Under the pieces are notes generated by a model. It did no database searches and was not told the DNA's origin. It saw nothing but the letters and a program-made list of their open reading frames with translations. DNA of 64,000 nucleotides, from the NCBI GenBank assembly GCA_001799565.1, contig MGTS01000021.1, positions 33,984 through 97,983 of the forward strand, written 5' to 3'. The number at the start of each line of letters is the position of its first letter. Within the stretch, counting starts at the first letter, position 1. The DNA comes from Elusimicrobia bacterium GWA2_51_34. Lineage in GTDB: Bacteria; Elusimicrobiota; Elusimicrobia; Elusimicrobiales; UBA9959. Positions 26,204 through 34,023 of the stretch are shown here, in pieces. A program made the translations under genes and the position numbers.

Positions 26204-27769
26204 ATGCGCATTGTTTTGATGATAAACGACAATTTCCACGATAATAACTTAGTAAGACAGCTTTGCCTGAAATATCCGTCCCATATCAAAGGAGTGGTAG
26301 TATCCGCCAAATTGTTCCCTGGCGGAAAAAGATCATATTTTTTCGCCGCTCTATATGTTTTACAAAAATATGGTTTGGGGCTATTTTTCCTGAGGGGAAC
26401 TGAAGCTGCTGTTTATATTGCGAAGCATTACTTAAAGTTTATCGGGCTGTATCCGGATCATTTTGACATAAAGCATTTTTGTTCCGCAAATAAAATCCCG
26501 ATATTCATATGCGCTGACATCAATGTTCCGGAATTTGTGGATAAGTTCAAGAGTCTTCAACCTGACATCGTGTTCTCACAGATCAACCAGACAACAGGAA
26601 AAGAGCTGCTTGCCGCCACCGCCATAGGGATGGTCAACAGCCATCTGAGTTTGTTGCCGGAATATCCGGGCGCTGATCCGGTATTCTGGGGCATGGTTAA
26701 TGGAGATGAGGAGTTTGGGGTTACATACCGCTTTATAAATGAAATTCCGGACAGCGGCAATATTATCAGGCAAATTTGTTGTTCCGGTTTTGGGAAGCGA
26801 AGCCTTCATTTCCGGGAATCAGTGTTAAATGAAATATCCGCGTCTTATCTGCCTGAGCTGCTTGCGTCTCTTGAAACGGGAAAAATATCCGCATATCCCA
26901 TGCCCATGCATGATGCGAACCGCTATTCCCTGACCACCAATGCCGCGCACAGGAAGTTCAAGAAAAATGGATGCGGGATGATAACCATGTTTGAGCTTGG
27001 GAAATTAGTGTTTAATGACGGCGTGAAGTGCGGGCCGATACACGCTGACAACCAGGCTAAAATGTTGTTGAAAAATGAATTCAGCAAATTCATATTACGG
27101 CATGAGCCGGGATATTTTCTTCCTTTGGTGAAATGTTTTGAAAAACACCTCGATATAACAGGCAAAAACATCCTTGAGTTCGGTTGCGGCACCGGTGATT
27201 TATCGTTTCTTTTATTGGAATGCGGAGCTCAAAGTGTGCTTGGCGTGGATATCGCTTATCCTGCCATTCAAAGCGCGCAAGTGCGGGCCGAACGGCAAAA
27301 TCTTAAAAATGCCAGGTTCATTTGCGGCGATGTTTTGGAAATAAGCCTGGCTCCCGGATCTATTGATGCGGTAGTATCCCATTCGGCACTTCAGTATCTG
27401 ACCGACGACTGGCAGCCATACCTGCGGCAATTGTATGCGACATTGTCACAGGGAGGCGTAATGATCGCTACGATAGAGGCAACCGCAAGCATTTTGAAAC
27501 CAATACAGACTTTTAATCTTTATTTATTGCCGGAGTCAATAAAAAGGCATCTCCATCTCCTGTTTGGAGTGTTGCTGCGAAAAAAACCAAAGGATGAGAT
27601 CATCAGGGGAAAATCCCGGTATTTAGGCATCCCGCCTTTATCTATAAGATCGAACGGGGAATTAATGGCCGAATTCGCAAAGGCGGGGTTTTCCAAAGTG
27701 CACATTGTGGATTCTGTGAAGTTGCATGTATTATCCAGGCCGCATCTGATTGTGATCGCGCAAAAATAG
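26204..27769 (+). CDS. Formyltransferase-methyltransferase fusion protein
   Basis: 521 residues, two enzymes in one chain. Residues 1-240: formyl-transferase fold with the catalytic triad Asn145 and His147 (VNSHLSLLPEYPG) and Asp183 (IPDSGNIIRQ); the His-to-Asp spacing of 36 equals that of methionyl-tRNA formyltransferase. The tRNA-binding C-domain is absent, as in sugar N-formyltransferases. Residues 290-521: class I SAM methyltransferase with ILEFGCGTGDLSF (324-336), GVDIAYPAI and a GGVMIATIE strand. Followed 32 nt later by a sugar aminotransferase, so I infer N-formylation, then methylation, of an amino sugar. The order of steps and the methyl target are unknown. Confidence 0.8.
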   Translation: MRIVLMINDNFHDNNLVRQLCLKYPSHIKGVVVSAKLFPGGKRSYFFAALYVLQKYGLGLFFLRGTEAAVYIAKHYLKFIGLYPDHFDIKHFCSANKIPIFICADINVPEFVDKFKSLQPDIVFSQINQTTGKELLAATAIGMVNSHLSLLPEYPGADPVFWGMVNGDEEFGVTYRFINEIPDSGNIIRQICCSGFGKRSLHFRESVLNEISASYLPELLASLETGKISAYPMPMHDANRYSLTTNAAHRKFKKNGCGMITMFELGKLVFNDGVKCGPIHADNQAKMLLKNEFSKFILRHEPGYFLPLVKCFEKHLDITGKNILEFGCGTGDLSFLLLECGAQSVLGVDIAYPAIQSAQVRAERQNLKNARFICGDVLEISLAPGSIDAVVSHSALQYLTDDWQPYLRQLYATLSQGGVMIATIEATASILKPIQTFNLYLLPESIKRHLHLLFGVLLRKKPKDEIIRGKSRYLGIPPLSIRSNGELMAEFAKAGFSKVHIVDSVKLHVLSRPHLIVIAQK

Positions 27770-27801
27770 CACTCAAAAATAGTATTGATGAATACCCCCA
27801 T

Positions 27802-29043
27802 ATGACCGTCGCACGAATTCGTCCGACTCTTCCTGTTAAAGATATTCTTTCTTTTGTCTTCCGTATTTTTGCAAGAAAAGGCGCCGCCGGGCAGGAAAAG
27901 ATCGTTTCACAGTTTGAAACATTGTTCGCCGCCAGATATGGCTTGCCGCCGGGAGTATGCTTCTCAAAAGCGCGAGTGGCTTTTTATTTCCTGTTGAAAA
28001 ACATAGGGCTCAAGTCCGGGGGCGAGGTTCTCATATCTGCTGTTCATGTGGCGGATTTTGTCAACATGATCCGTTTGGCGGGATTTAAGCCGGTCGTGGT
28101 GGACTTGGCGCCCGGCGCGTATACCATAGATTACGACGATCTTGAAAGGAAAACCACTGACAAGTCGGCGTTAATGCTGATCACACACCTCTCCGGCTAT
28201 GCCACTGATATGGACAGGATTTTAAAAATATCCGCACACTATAATATCCCCGTCATAGAGGACTGTTCCCAGGCGGTGAGTTCTCAATATGGCGGGCGGC
28301 CGCTGGGCACTTTCGGCAAGGCGGCTATATTCAGCCTGAGTCTGCTGAAGCCAGTTTGCACCTTGTCAGGGGGAATGGTTTTATCGCACGATAACGAATT
28401 GTTGGACAGGTTGAGGAGGGAGACAGTAAAATTGGCTCCGCCCCTGAAAATACCGCTTATCGCGGAAGCGGTAAAAAATATCATTATAAGAATGGCCGTT
28501 AGCCCTGTTCTGTTTCATTGGATGACTTTCCCGCTTATGCGTTTGGTCATGCCGCTTGGGGACTATTTTTCCAAATATCAAAAAACAAATAAGACCGTTA
28601 TATTGCGCAAATCCATACCGCCTGATTTTCTTGTGAAATTTATATGGCAACAGGCGGTTATCGGGCTAAGCCAGCTGGCGACAGTTGAAAACCGTGAGAA
28701 GGAACGCACTGAGTATGGGATTTACCTATATGACAGATTACGGGCTCACCCTTGCATTTCACTGCCTCCCACAATAAAGGGCAGCCTGAATTCATTCTGG
28801 CTTTTTCCCATATTGTGTAAGGATGCGGACAAACTGAAACGTTTCCTTGCCGGATACGGTATAGATAGTTCTAAATTTCTTTTGAGCCTGCTATGCGCCG
28901 AGGAAGCGTTTAAGGAGTATAGTTATGAGTGCGAATCAGCTAAATATGTTAAAGAGCACACGCTCTTTATTCCCATGTATAGCGGACTTACGCGCGATCA
29001 GCTGGATTATACTGTTCAAATGGTCGGGGAGTACCGGGGTTAA
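27802..29043 (+). CDS. DegT/DnrJ/EryC1/StrS-type sugar aminotransferase
   Basis: 413 residues, a PLP-dependent type I fold. Seen: sugar-binding N-terminal arm, FSKARVAFYFLL near residue 54 replacing the usual SGT-AL start, VDLAPGAYTID, IEDCSQAVS (Asp154 to the PLP ring) and FSLSLLKPVCTLSGGM with Lys183 as the Schiff-base lysine. Family members transaminate keto-sugars on nucleotide carriers. Paired with the formyltransferase fusion it would supply the free amino group. The sequence departs from consensus at several motif positions (LLKPVCT instead of ...TKN...T), so the substrate may be unusual; a dehydratase for the keto-sugar is not in this window. Confidence 0.85.
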   Translation: MTVARIRPTLPVKDILSFVFRIFARKGAAGQEKIVSQFETLFAARYGLPPGVCFSKARVAFYFLLKNIGLKSGGEVLISAVHVADFVNMIRLAGFKPVVVDLAPGAYTIDYDDLERKTTDKSALMLITHLSGYATDMDRILKISAHYNIPVIEDCSQAVSSQYGGRPLGTFGKAAIFSLSLLKPVCTLSGGMVLSHDNELLDRLRRETVKLAPPLKIPLIAEAVKNIIIRMAVSPVLFHWMTFPLMRLVMPLGDYFSKYQKTNKTVILRKSIPPDFLVKFIWQQAVIGLSQLATVENREKERTEYGIYLYDRLRAHPCISLPPTIKGSLNSFWLFPILCKDADKLKRFLAGYGIDSSKFLLSLLCAEEAFKEYSYECESAKYVKEHTLFIPMYSGLTRDQLDYTVQMVGEYRG

Positions 29044-29057
29044 TCCCGGACTGTATT

Positions 29058-30191
29058 TTGAAAATGAGATTAAATAAGAATTTTAAAAAAATATTTCCCG
29101 CGCGGCCGGGTTTAAACATTATGGACGCGTTTTTAACGTTCATCTATGCAATTGTCTTCACAAAGATATTAAATCGTCCTTCACCGAGGGGCCCGCTCTT
29201 TGTAACCTGGCTGGTTACGTATGAATGCAATGTGTTTTGCGGATTCTGCTCCACGCACAGATTGAAACAACAATTTCCTGAAGAAATCAGCCTGCAGCGC
29301 GCCCGCGAGATAGCCCACGAAATAGCAAAAGCCAAAACATATGCTGTGGGATTTACCGGGGGGGAAGTGCTTTTATGGCCGCACTTGTTTGAGGTTATTC
29401 AAATTCTAAAAAAGCATAATGTGGCGGTTTATATCGTTACCAATGGTCTTTTGCTTAAGGAAAAAACTGATGAAATAATTAAAAGCGGTGTGGACTACAT
29501 CACTGTAAGCATAGACAGCGACGTACCCGGTGAGCACGACCGGGTGCGTAATTTCCCGATGTTATATAAAAAAATACTGGAAGGAATTGAATATCTGAAA
29601 TGCAGGCGCAAGAGTAAATGGCCGCTTATAAAATCCACCACTATTATACACCGTGATAACCTCCAGAACCTGTGCCGGATTGTTAAGAATCTGGACTCCA
29701 TTGTTGATGTGACAAGCGTTCAACCGATTGTCGGAGGGTACGCCCATGGACCGCATGGAAAAAGTGATGAAACACTGCAGGCGCTTATATTCCGGCAGGA
29801 TGAGCAGGAAAGTGTGGACCGCGTCTTTCACAATTTAATCCATGAGAATGATGATTTTGACAATGAGTACTTCAGGCTGATTCCCCGGTATTGGTTCTCC
29901 AAGGAAACCCTGGCAGAGAAAATACATTGCTGGTCGCCTTTTTTACGACTGCAGATATTGCCGAATGGGGAAGTTTTCCATTGCACGGCTAATGAGCGGT
30001 ATCCAGCTGCCGGAAATCTCAAAAAGTCTTCGATCCTGGAAATCTGGAACAGCCCCGAAATGATCCGCCAGCGGGAAGAAATACGTCTGCATAATAACCA
30101 CTGTATCTGTTGGGCGCAGGACACCTCATTTAATGCGATTATAAACAATGTTCCATGTTCCAAAAAGTTGCCTATTTTTAATTTGAAATAA
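29058..30191 (+). CDS. Radical SAM/SPASM-like protein
   Basis: 377 residues. An N-terminal extension with a weak hydrophobic stretch (20-37) precedes CNVFCGFC (C57, C61, C64). FTGGEVLLWP carries the GGE motif, and YIVTNGLLL and TVSIDSD follow. The C-terminal region HCWSPFLRLQILPNGEVFHC, then GNLKKSSILEIWNS, matches SPASM-type auxiliary cluster domains (PNGEV..C...G.....I..IW). Third gene of the formyltransferase unit (14-nt gap). Role could be epimerisation or dehydrogenation of a sugar or maturation of a peptide; neither is shown. The unit ends here. Confidence 0.8.
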   Translation: MKMRLNKNFKKIFPARPGLNIMDAFLTFIYAIVFTKILNRPSPRGPLFVTWLVTYECNVFCGFCSTHRLKQQFPEEISLQRAREIAHEIAKAKTYAVGFTGGEVLLWPHLFEVIQILKKHNVAVYIVTNGLLLKEKTDEIIKSGVDYITVSIDSDVPGEHDRVRNFPMLYKKILEGIEYLKCRRKSKWPLIKSTTIIHRDNLQNLCRIVKNLDSIVDVTSVQPIVGGYAHGPHGKSDETLQALIFRQDEQESVDRVFHNLIHENDDFDNEYFRLIPRYWFSKETLAEKIHCWSPFLRLQILPNGEVFHCTANERYPAAGNLKKSSILEIWNSPEMIRQREEIRLHNNHCICWAQDTSFNAIINNVPCSKKLPIFNLK

Positions 30192-30416
30192 TCATGGGGA
30201 TTCGTCCGGGGTTGCAGTGTCCCCTACATCTTCCATGGTTTTTACCGGCATGACCGCCGCCGACCATACTCAACGGGACGTTTACCGGCGATGCCCCGGA
30301 TGAAACTAACGGCAGATATAACCAGCTGTTTTACGGAGTAAACCCGGGGTCCGGAGGATTTTGGCCGAATGTCGCTGCCGGCGGCTGCAGGATAAATTTT
30401 TTCTCGCTTTATCATA

Positions 30417-30758
30417 ATGCTAGGCGGCACCATTTTCCAGCTGCTTATCCCCGCAGTCTGCCTGGTCCACCTCAGACTTCGCGGCGCAAATCTGGACTGA
30501 CAGTTATGCCTGCTCTGGATAGGTGAGAACCTGCTCAACATCAGCATTTACGCGGGAGACGCCATAAACCAGGCCCTGCCGCTGGTAGTGGCGGCGAGTA
30601 TGACTGGACCTGCCTGCCTTACAGAAACAGGGCTTATTGCGCATACCGCGGGAGTGGGGAAAACAATTTTCCGCGCCGGTTCAACCGTAATCTTCTGGAA
30701 TTTTTATCTTATGGGCAAAGACACCCTAAACCGTGAAAAAATAGAACTGGGGCGTTGA
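30417..30758 (+). pseudogene. Decayed membrane-protein fragment with an in-frame TGA
   Basis: From ATG 30417 the frame reads MLGGTIFQLLIPAVCLVHLR and on to a TGA at 30498-30500. It then continues unbroken in the same frame as LLWIGENLLNISIYAGDAIN and on to a second TGA at 30756-30758. The two parts together resemble the C-terminal half of a conserved bacterial membrane protein family (pattern GGT..QLL.P......W.GQ.L.N.S.Y..DA). The expected N-terminal half is missing and the upstream frame is closed. I read it as a pseudogene. The 225 bases before it hold no recognisable gene. Confidence 0.55.
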
Positions 30759-30772
30759 TCCTGAAACCAACT

Positions 30773-31038
30773 AGTGTAGTGTCTCGCAAATAACTTTATT
30801 TTTGACTGGGCGATTTTGAGTTCTGGCTAGGCGCGAGGAGTGCGTCCGCCTTAGGCGGATAAGTGACGAGCAACGACGCCAGAACTCAAAAGCGCCCATC
30901 CCCCTGGGGGAAGCTCATCTTTGGCCGGCTGCTTCGTTGCTCCTCATTCACAGACCCCCGGTATGCTCGTTCGTCACGCCTCGCATCCGGCTCAAATCTG
31001 AGCTTTCAAAAATAAAGCTATTTGCGAGACACTACACT
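30773..31038. mobile_element. 266-bp MITE-like element with 33-bp terminal inverted repeats
   Basis: Ends begin AGTGTAGTGTCTCGCAAATA on both strands and match over 33 bp with one difference (30773-30805 against 31006-31038). Nested inside: a 20-bp inverted repeat (GGGCGATTTTGAGTTCTGGC at 30808-30827 against 30878-30897, one difference) enclosing CGTCCGCCTTAGGCGGA. There is also a second imperfect pair, GAAGCTCATCTTTGGCCGG against CCGGCTCAAATCTGAGCTTTC. No transposase is encoded. No clear target duplication is visible. Confidence 0.75.
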
Positions 31039-31130
31039 GGGAAATCTCCTATGACGGAAAAGATCGGGACATAATGAGTGAGGCGGCCTGACAGGAAATA
31101 TAAGAGCCGCAATCTTGTGTTTTCCCCGCG

Positions 31131-31187
31131 CCTGAAGCTTCCGGACGCCTCTTAAAGTTGCAAAAAGCAAATCATTACCGCTATAAT
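31131..31187 (+). promoter_or_regulatory. Repeated promoter box, copy C
   Basis: CCTGAAGCTTCCGGACGCCT, TTGCAA (31158-31163), an 18-nt spacer and TATAAT (31182-31187). A hairpin CCGCACTCTGG...AAAAAAGTGCGG follows. It drives the parvulin gene at 31304 through a leader of about 110 nt that does not share the long homology of copies A and B. Confidence 0.7.
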
Positions 31188-31303
31188 ACGATATCTGCGC
31201 CGCACTCTGGACCTTTCGAAAAAAGTGCGGGGCAGGCCGCGGGGTCCCCAGCTCACTTGCACCAGCGCTTTTAGCAGATGACTAAACTAACGGAGGACGA
31301 ACA

Positions 31304-32200
31304 ATGAAAAAGACAATATTATCAGCCGCATTGCTACTAAGCTTCTCAGCTGCCCCGTGGCAGGCCATCGGCACAGGCGCCGCCTGGGCGGCTGGACCAG
31401 CTAAACCCAGGGCTATACTCGTGGTAAACGGCAAAGCCATAACCTCTGACGAGCTCACAAAACGCCTTTGGTGGCAACACGCCTCCCAGGGGCTCTCCGA
31501 CCTGGTGGACGAGCGGCTTTTGCTTGAAGAAGCCGCGCGCCGTAAGGTGCAGGCCGATGAGGGAGAAGTGGGGAACAGGTTTGCGGAACTGCGCGCCAAT
31601 TACAAAAACAAGGAGGAATTTGAAAAAAACCTCAAAACAATGAACTGGACCGCGGAGGACCTTATGAATATGACACGCAACCAGGTGCGGATAAAAAACA
31701 TGCTGCTTGCGGCCCAAAATATAGAAGCTGTGACGGAAGAAGACACAAAAAATTTCTATAACAGCAACAAGGAACGCTTTACCACGCCGGAATCCGCCAA
31801 ACTCCTCCAGATATTCGTTAACACCGAAGCCGAAGCCGATGATGTTTACATGGCTCTTCTGGCCGGGGCGGATTTCGCCAAACTCTCAAGCCTCAAATCC
31901 ACTGACGCGAACCTTAAGAAAAACGGCGGAAGCCTGGGCTTTGTCGCCAGGGGCGCGCTGCAGCCGGCGGTGGAAAAAACAGTCTTCGCCTTAAAGCCGG
32001 GCCAGTACACAAAACCCATAAACACCGGCAGCGGATACAGCATATTGAAGCTGGAAGAATTAAAATCACCGGAAAAAATAAAATATGAAACGGCAAAAGA
32101 AGGTATAAAAGCAAACCTTAGGGACCAGACCATCGTACAGGAATTAAAGAAGCTAACAGCTGAACTGCGCGCAAAGGCGAAATTCGAAGCGGCCAAGTAA
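31304..32200 (+). CDS. SurA/PpiC-type peptidyl-prolyl isomerase, periplasmic
   Basis: 298 residues. Signal peptide with AAWA cleavage region (about 1-31). SurA-like N-terminal helices start at AILVVNGKAITSDEL (38-52); the ELRANYKNKEEFEKNLKTMN helix matches chaperone regions. A parvulin domain (about 160-255) carries TPESAKLLQIFV, GADFAKLS, NGGSLGFVARG and FALKPGQYTKPI, the expected rotamase strands. It helps outer-membrane or secreted proteins fold. GGAGG precedes the ATG, and promoter C lies upstream. Monocistronic with its own terminator. Confidence 0.9.
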   Translation: MKKTILSAALLLSFSAAPWQAIGTGAAWAAGPAKPRAILVVNGKAITSDELTKRLWWQHASQGLSDLVDERLLLEEAARRKVQADEGEVGNRFAELRANYKNKEEFEKNLKTMNWTAEDLMNMTRNQVRIKNMLLAAQNIEAVTEEDTKNFYNSNKERFTTPESAKLLQIFVNTEAEADDVYMALLAGADFAKLSSLKSTDANLKKNGGSLGFVARGALQPAVEKTVFALKPGQYTKPINTGSGYSILKLEELKSPEKIKYETAKEGIKANLRDQTIVQELKKLTAELRAKAKFEAAK

Positions 32201-32254
32201 GGACCGGCAGCATAATAACACAAATGATCGGGCGGCCCGGCAGGGCTTAACTCA

Positions 32255-32295
32255 CCCAAAAAATCCGGTAACTTTTTAAACCCGGATTTTTTGGG
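32255..32295. terminator. Stem-loop terminator after the parvulin gene
   Basis: CCCAAAAAATCCGG and CCGGATTTTTTGGG form a 14-bp perfect stem with a 13-nt loop, 55 nt after the stop. The A6/T6 tracts are inside the stem, so it could work in either direction. Confidence 0.7.
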
Positions 32296-32415
32296 CCCGT
32301 TGCCGCCACAGGAAAAGGGCATGCACCTGTGGCACAATGCGGTTGATTGGACCGGAGGAATTTTTTAGAGTGGTTTTTTAATTTAATAAAAATAGCCGCA
32401 ATTTTCGGGCAGATG

Positions 32416-33807
32416 CTACTTGCGCGGCCGGTTAACCAGCAGGTTAAAAAATTTTTTTCCGCGCTTGATGATATTTCCGGGGTTTTTGAAAGAATCGGCC
32501 AGAACCCATTTAAGGTAGGACAGCCGCAGTTTGCCGGGAATATCCAGCCTGTAATATTCCAGATCCGTTTTTGACAAATCGTCCGTGCGGACAATAAACT
32601 TATCAAGGCAATACTCATCGTGGTTGTAAATAAGCAAATGGCCTTTTTCAATTACGATCTTTTCAAACTCGGTGTCGGGGAACGGTATGGCGGGAGAAGA
32701 GCCCGTAAAGTAGGGCTTAAGCTCCCTTTGCAGGTTAAAAGTATCCTCTATGGTCTTTTTGGTCTCGCCCGGCAGCCCTACGATGAAAGACGCGATGGTT
32801 TTTAATCCGACGCTGTGCGTCAGCTCAAAGGCCCTTTTCACTTCTCTGATGGTTATGCCTTTTTTCATCTTGTCCAGCATCTCCTGATTCCCGCTTTCCA
32901 CGCCGTAAAAGATCAGCCAGAAGCCTGCCTTCTTCGCCAATTCAAGCAATTTTTTGTCCACCAGTTTCTCGTTCACCCTGAACGGGGTTTTGTAAATAAT
33001 GTTCCTGTTCAGGCCGTTGGCGATTATGAGATTAAACACCTGCTCCGCCCACTCCCTGTTCAAATTGAACGTGTCGTCCTGAAAAAAGATCTCCTTCACC
33101 CCATATTTTTCATGCAGCCACTTTATTTCTTCCAGTATCAGTTCCGGCCTTCTGAATCTTACGGTATTCCCCCACACCGATTTATTGCAATAGATACAAT
33201 GGAAAGGGCAGCCACGGGACGCCATGATATACATGGTAGGATACGCGCCCACAGGCTCCGCCCCGGTGAATTTATTCCTGCTGAAATTCACAAGGTTCAG
33301 GTTAGGCAGAGGGATGTAGTCAAGGTTCATGGCCGCCGGGCGCTGCGGATTCATTTTATTGTTAAAACATATCCCCGGTATCACAGACAAATCCCCACCT
33401 TCAACTATTTCCATGAAAGCGGCTTCCCCCTCTCCTATAACGGCCACATCCACGCATGGAAAATCTTCAAAGATCTTCAATTTCAGGGCCGACGGGTGCG
33501 GACCGCCGGTCACCACTAAAATATTTTTATCCGTTTTTTTAACCAGTTCGCTTATCTTCCTCGCGTGGAATGTCTGGAAAGTGTTCATGGTTATGCCCAC
33601 AATGTCGGGCTTGAACACGGAAAGAATGTTCCCCAGTTCGGTCAAATCCACGCCATCGGTCAGCTGATGCACGATCTTAACGCTGTGCCCCTTGTTATGC
33701 GCCATCGTGCCCATCAGAACCAGGGCACCTGACGGGTACATGTCATATTTCCTGGGCGAATAATTCTCCAGCGGGTTTACCAGCAGTATTTTTTTAGATT
33801 TAGCCAT
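32416..33807 (-). CDS. B12-binding-domain radical SAM protein
   Basis: 463 residues from ATG 33807 (MAKSKKILLVNPL); the frame opens 61 codons earlier but that part reads as intergenic DNA. N-terminal cobalamin-binding-type domain (1-140): ILLVNPLENYSP, PDIVGITMNTFQT, VTGGPHPSAL and EGEAAF. Then the radical SAM barrel: SRGCPFHCIYC (C200, C204, C207), EIFFQDDTF, PFRVNEKLV and YGVESGNQEMLDKMKKG. The group includes BchE- and hopanoid-type enzymes doing cyclisation, methylation or C-C chemistry. No DxHxxG B12 motif stands out, so the cofactor may not be base-off bound. Convergent with the parvulin gene, divergent from a methyltransferase; glycan context. Confidence 0.85.
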   Translation of the reverse strand: MAKSKKILLVNPLENYSPRKYDMYPSGALVLMGTMAHNKGHSVKIVHQLTDGVDLTELGNILSVFKPDIVGITMNTFQTFHARKISELVKKTDKNILVVTGGPHPSALKLKIFEDFPCVDVAVIGEGEAAFMEIVEGGDLSVIPGICFNNKMNPQRPAAMNLDYIPLPNLNLVNFSRNKFTGAEPVGAYPTMYIMASRGCPFHCIYCNKSVWGNTVRFRRPELILEEIKWLHEKYGVKEIFFQDDTFNLNREWAEQVFNLIIANGLNRNIIYKTPFRVNEKLVDKKLLELAKKAGFWLIFYGVESGNQEMLDKMKKGITIREVKRAFELTHSVGLKTIASFIVGLPGETKKTIEDTFNLQRELKPYFTGSSPAIPFPDTEFEKIVIEKGHLLIYNHDEYCLDKFIVRTDDLSKTDLEYYRLDIPGKLRLSYLKWVLADSFKNPGNIIKRGKKFFNLLVNRPRK

Positions 33808-33893
33808 AAAATTCCCACATCCGGCAAGGCCGGATTCGGGGCCCCGTGAATTTATTTTCGCTGAATACTGAACCCCTCCAGCGGTCCTAAGTT

Positions 33894-33974
33894 TATAATA
33901 TAACCACAGGATTTTCAAATTTCCAATCCTCCGAACAGCAATTCCGCGTCGATTTGCGGAATTGCTGATTTTTT
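33894..33974 (+). ncRNA. Candidate short transcript or attenuator: -10 box, hairpin, T-run
   Basis: TATAAT at 33894-33899, then a perfect 12-bp stem (CAGCAATTCCGC 33936-33947, GCGGAATTGCTG 33956-33967, 8-nt loop) followed by ATTTTTT. A transcript from about 33906 would stop after roughly 70 nt, ahead of the methyltransferase gene at 34024. It could be a small RNA or a leader attenuator. No good -35 is visible. Confidence 0.45.
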
Positions 33975-34023
33975 GGGAATTACGTTGCATGCACGGCGAA
34001 TTTTGTTATAGACTTGCCTTGCC

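Noticed and set aside
30192-30416. Coding remnant reading GTFTGDAPDETNGRYNQLFY
   Set aside because: The frame has no start and no recognised family, and it is closed upstream; not enough to call a pseudogene separately.
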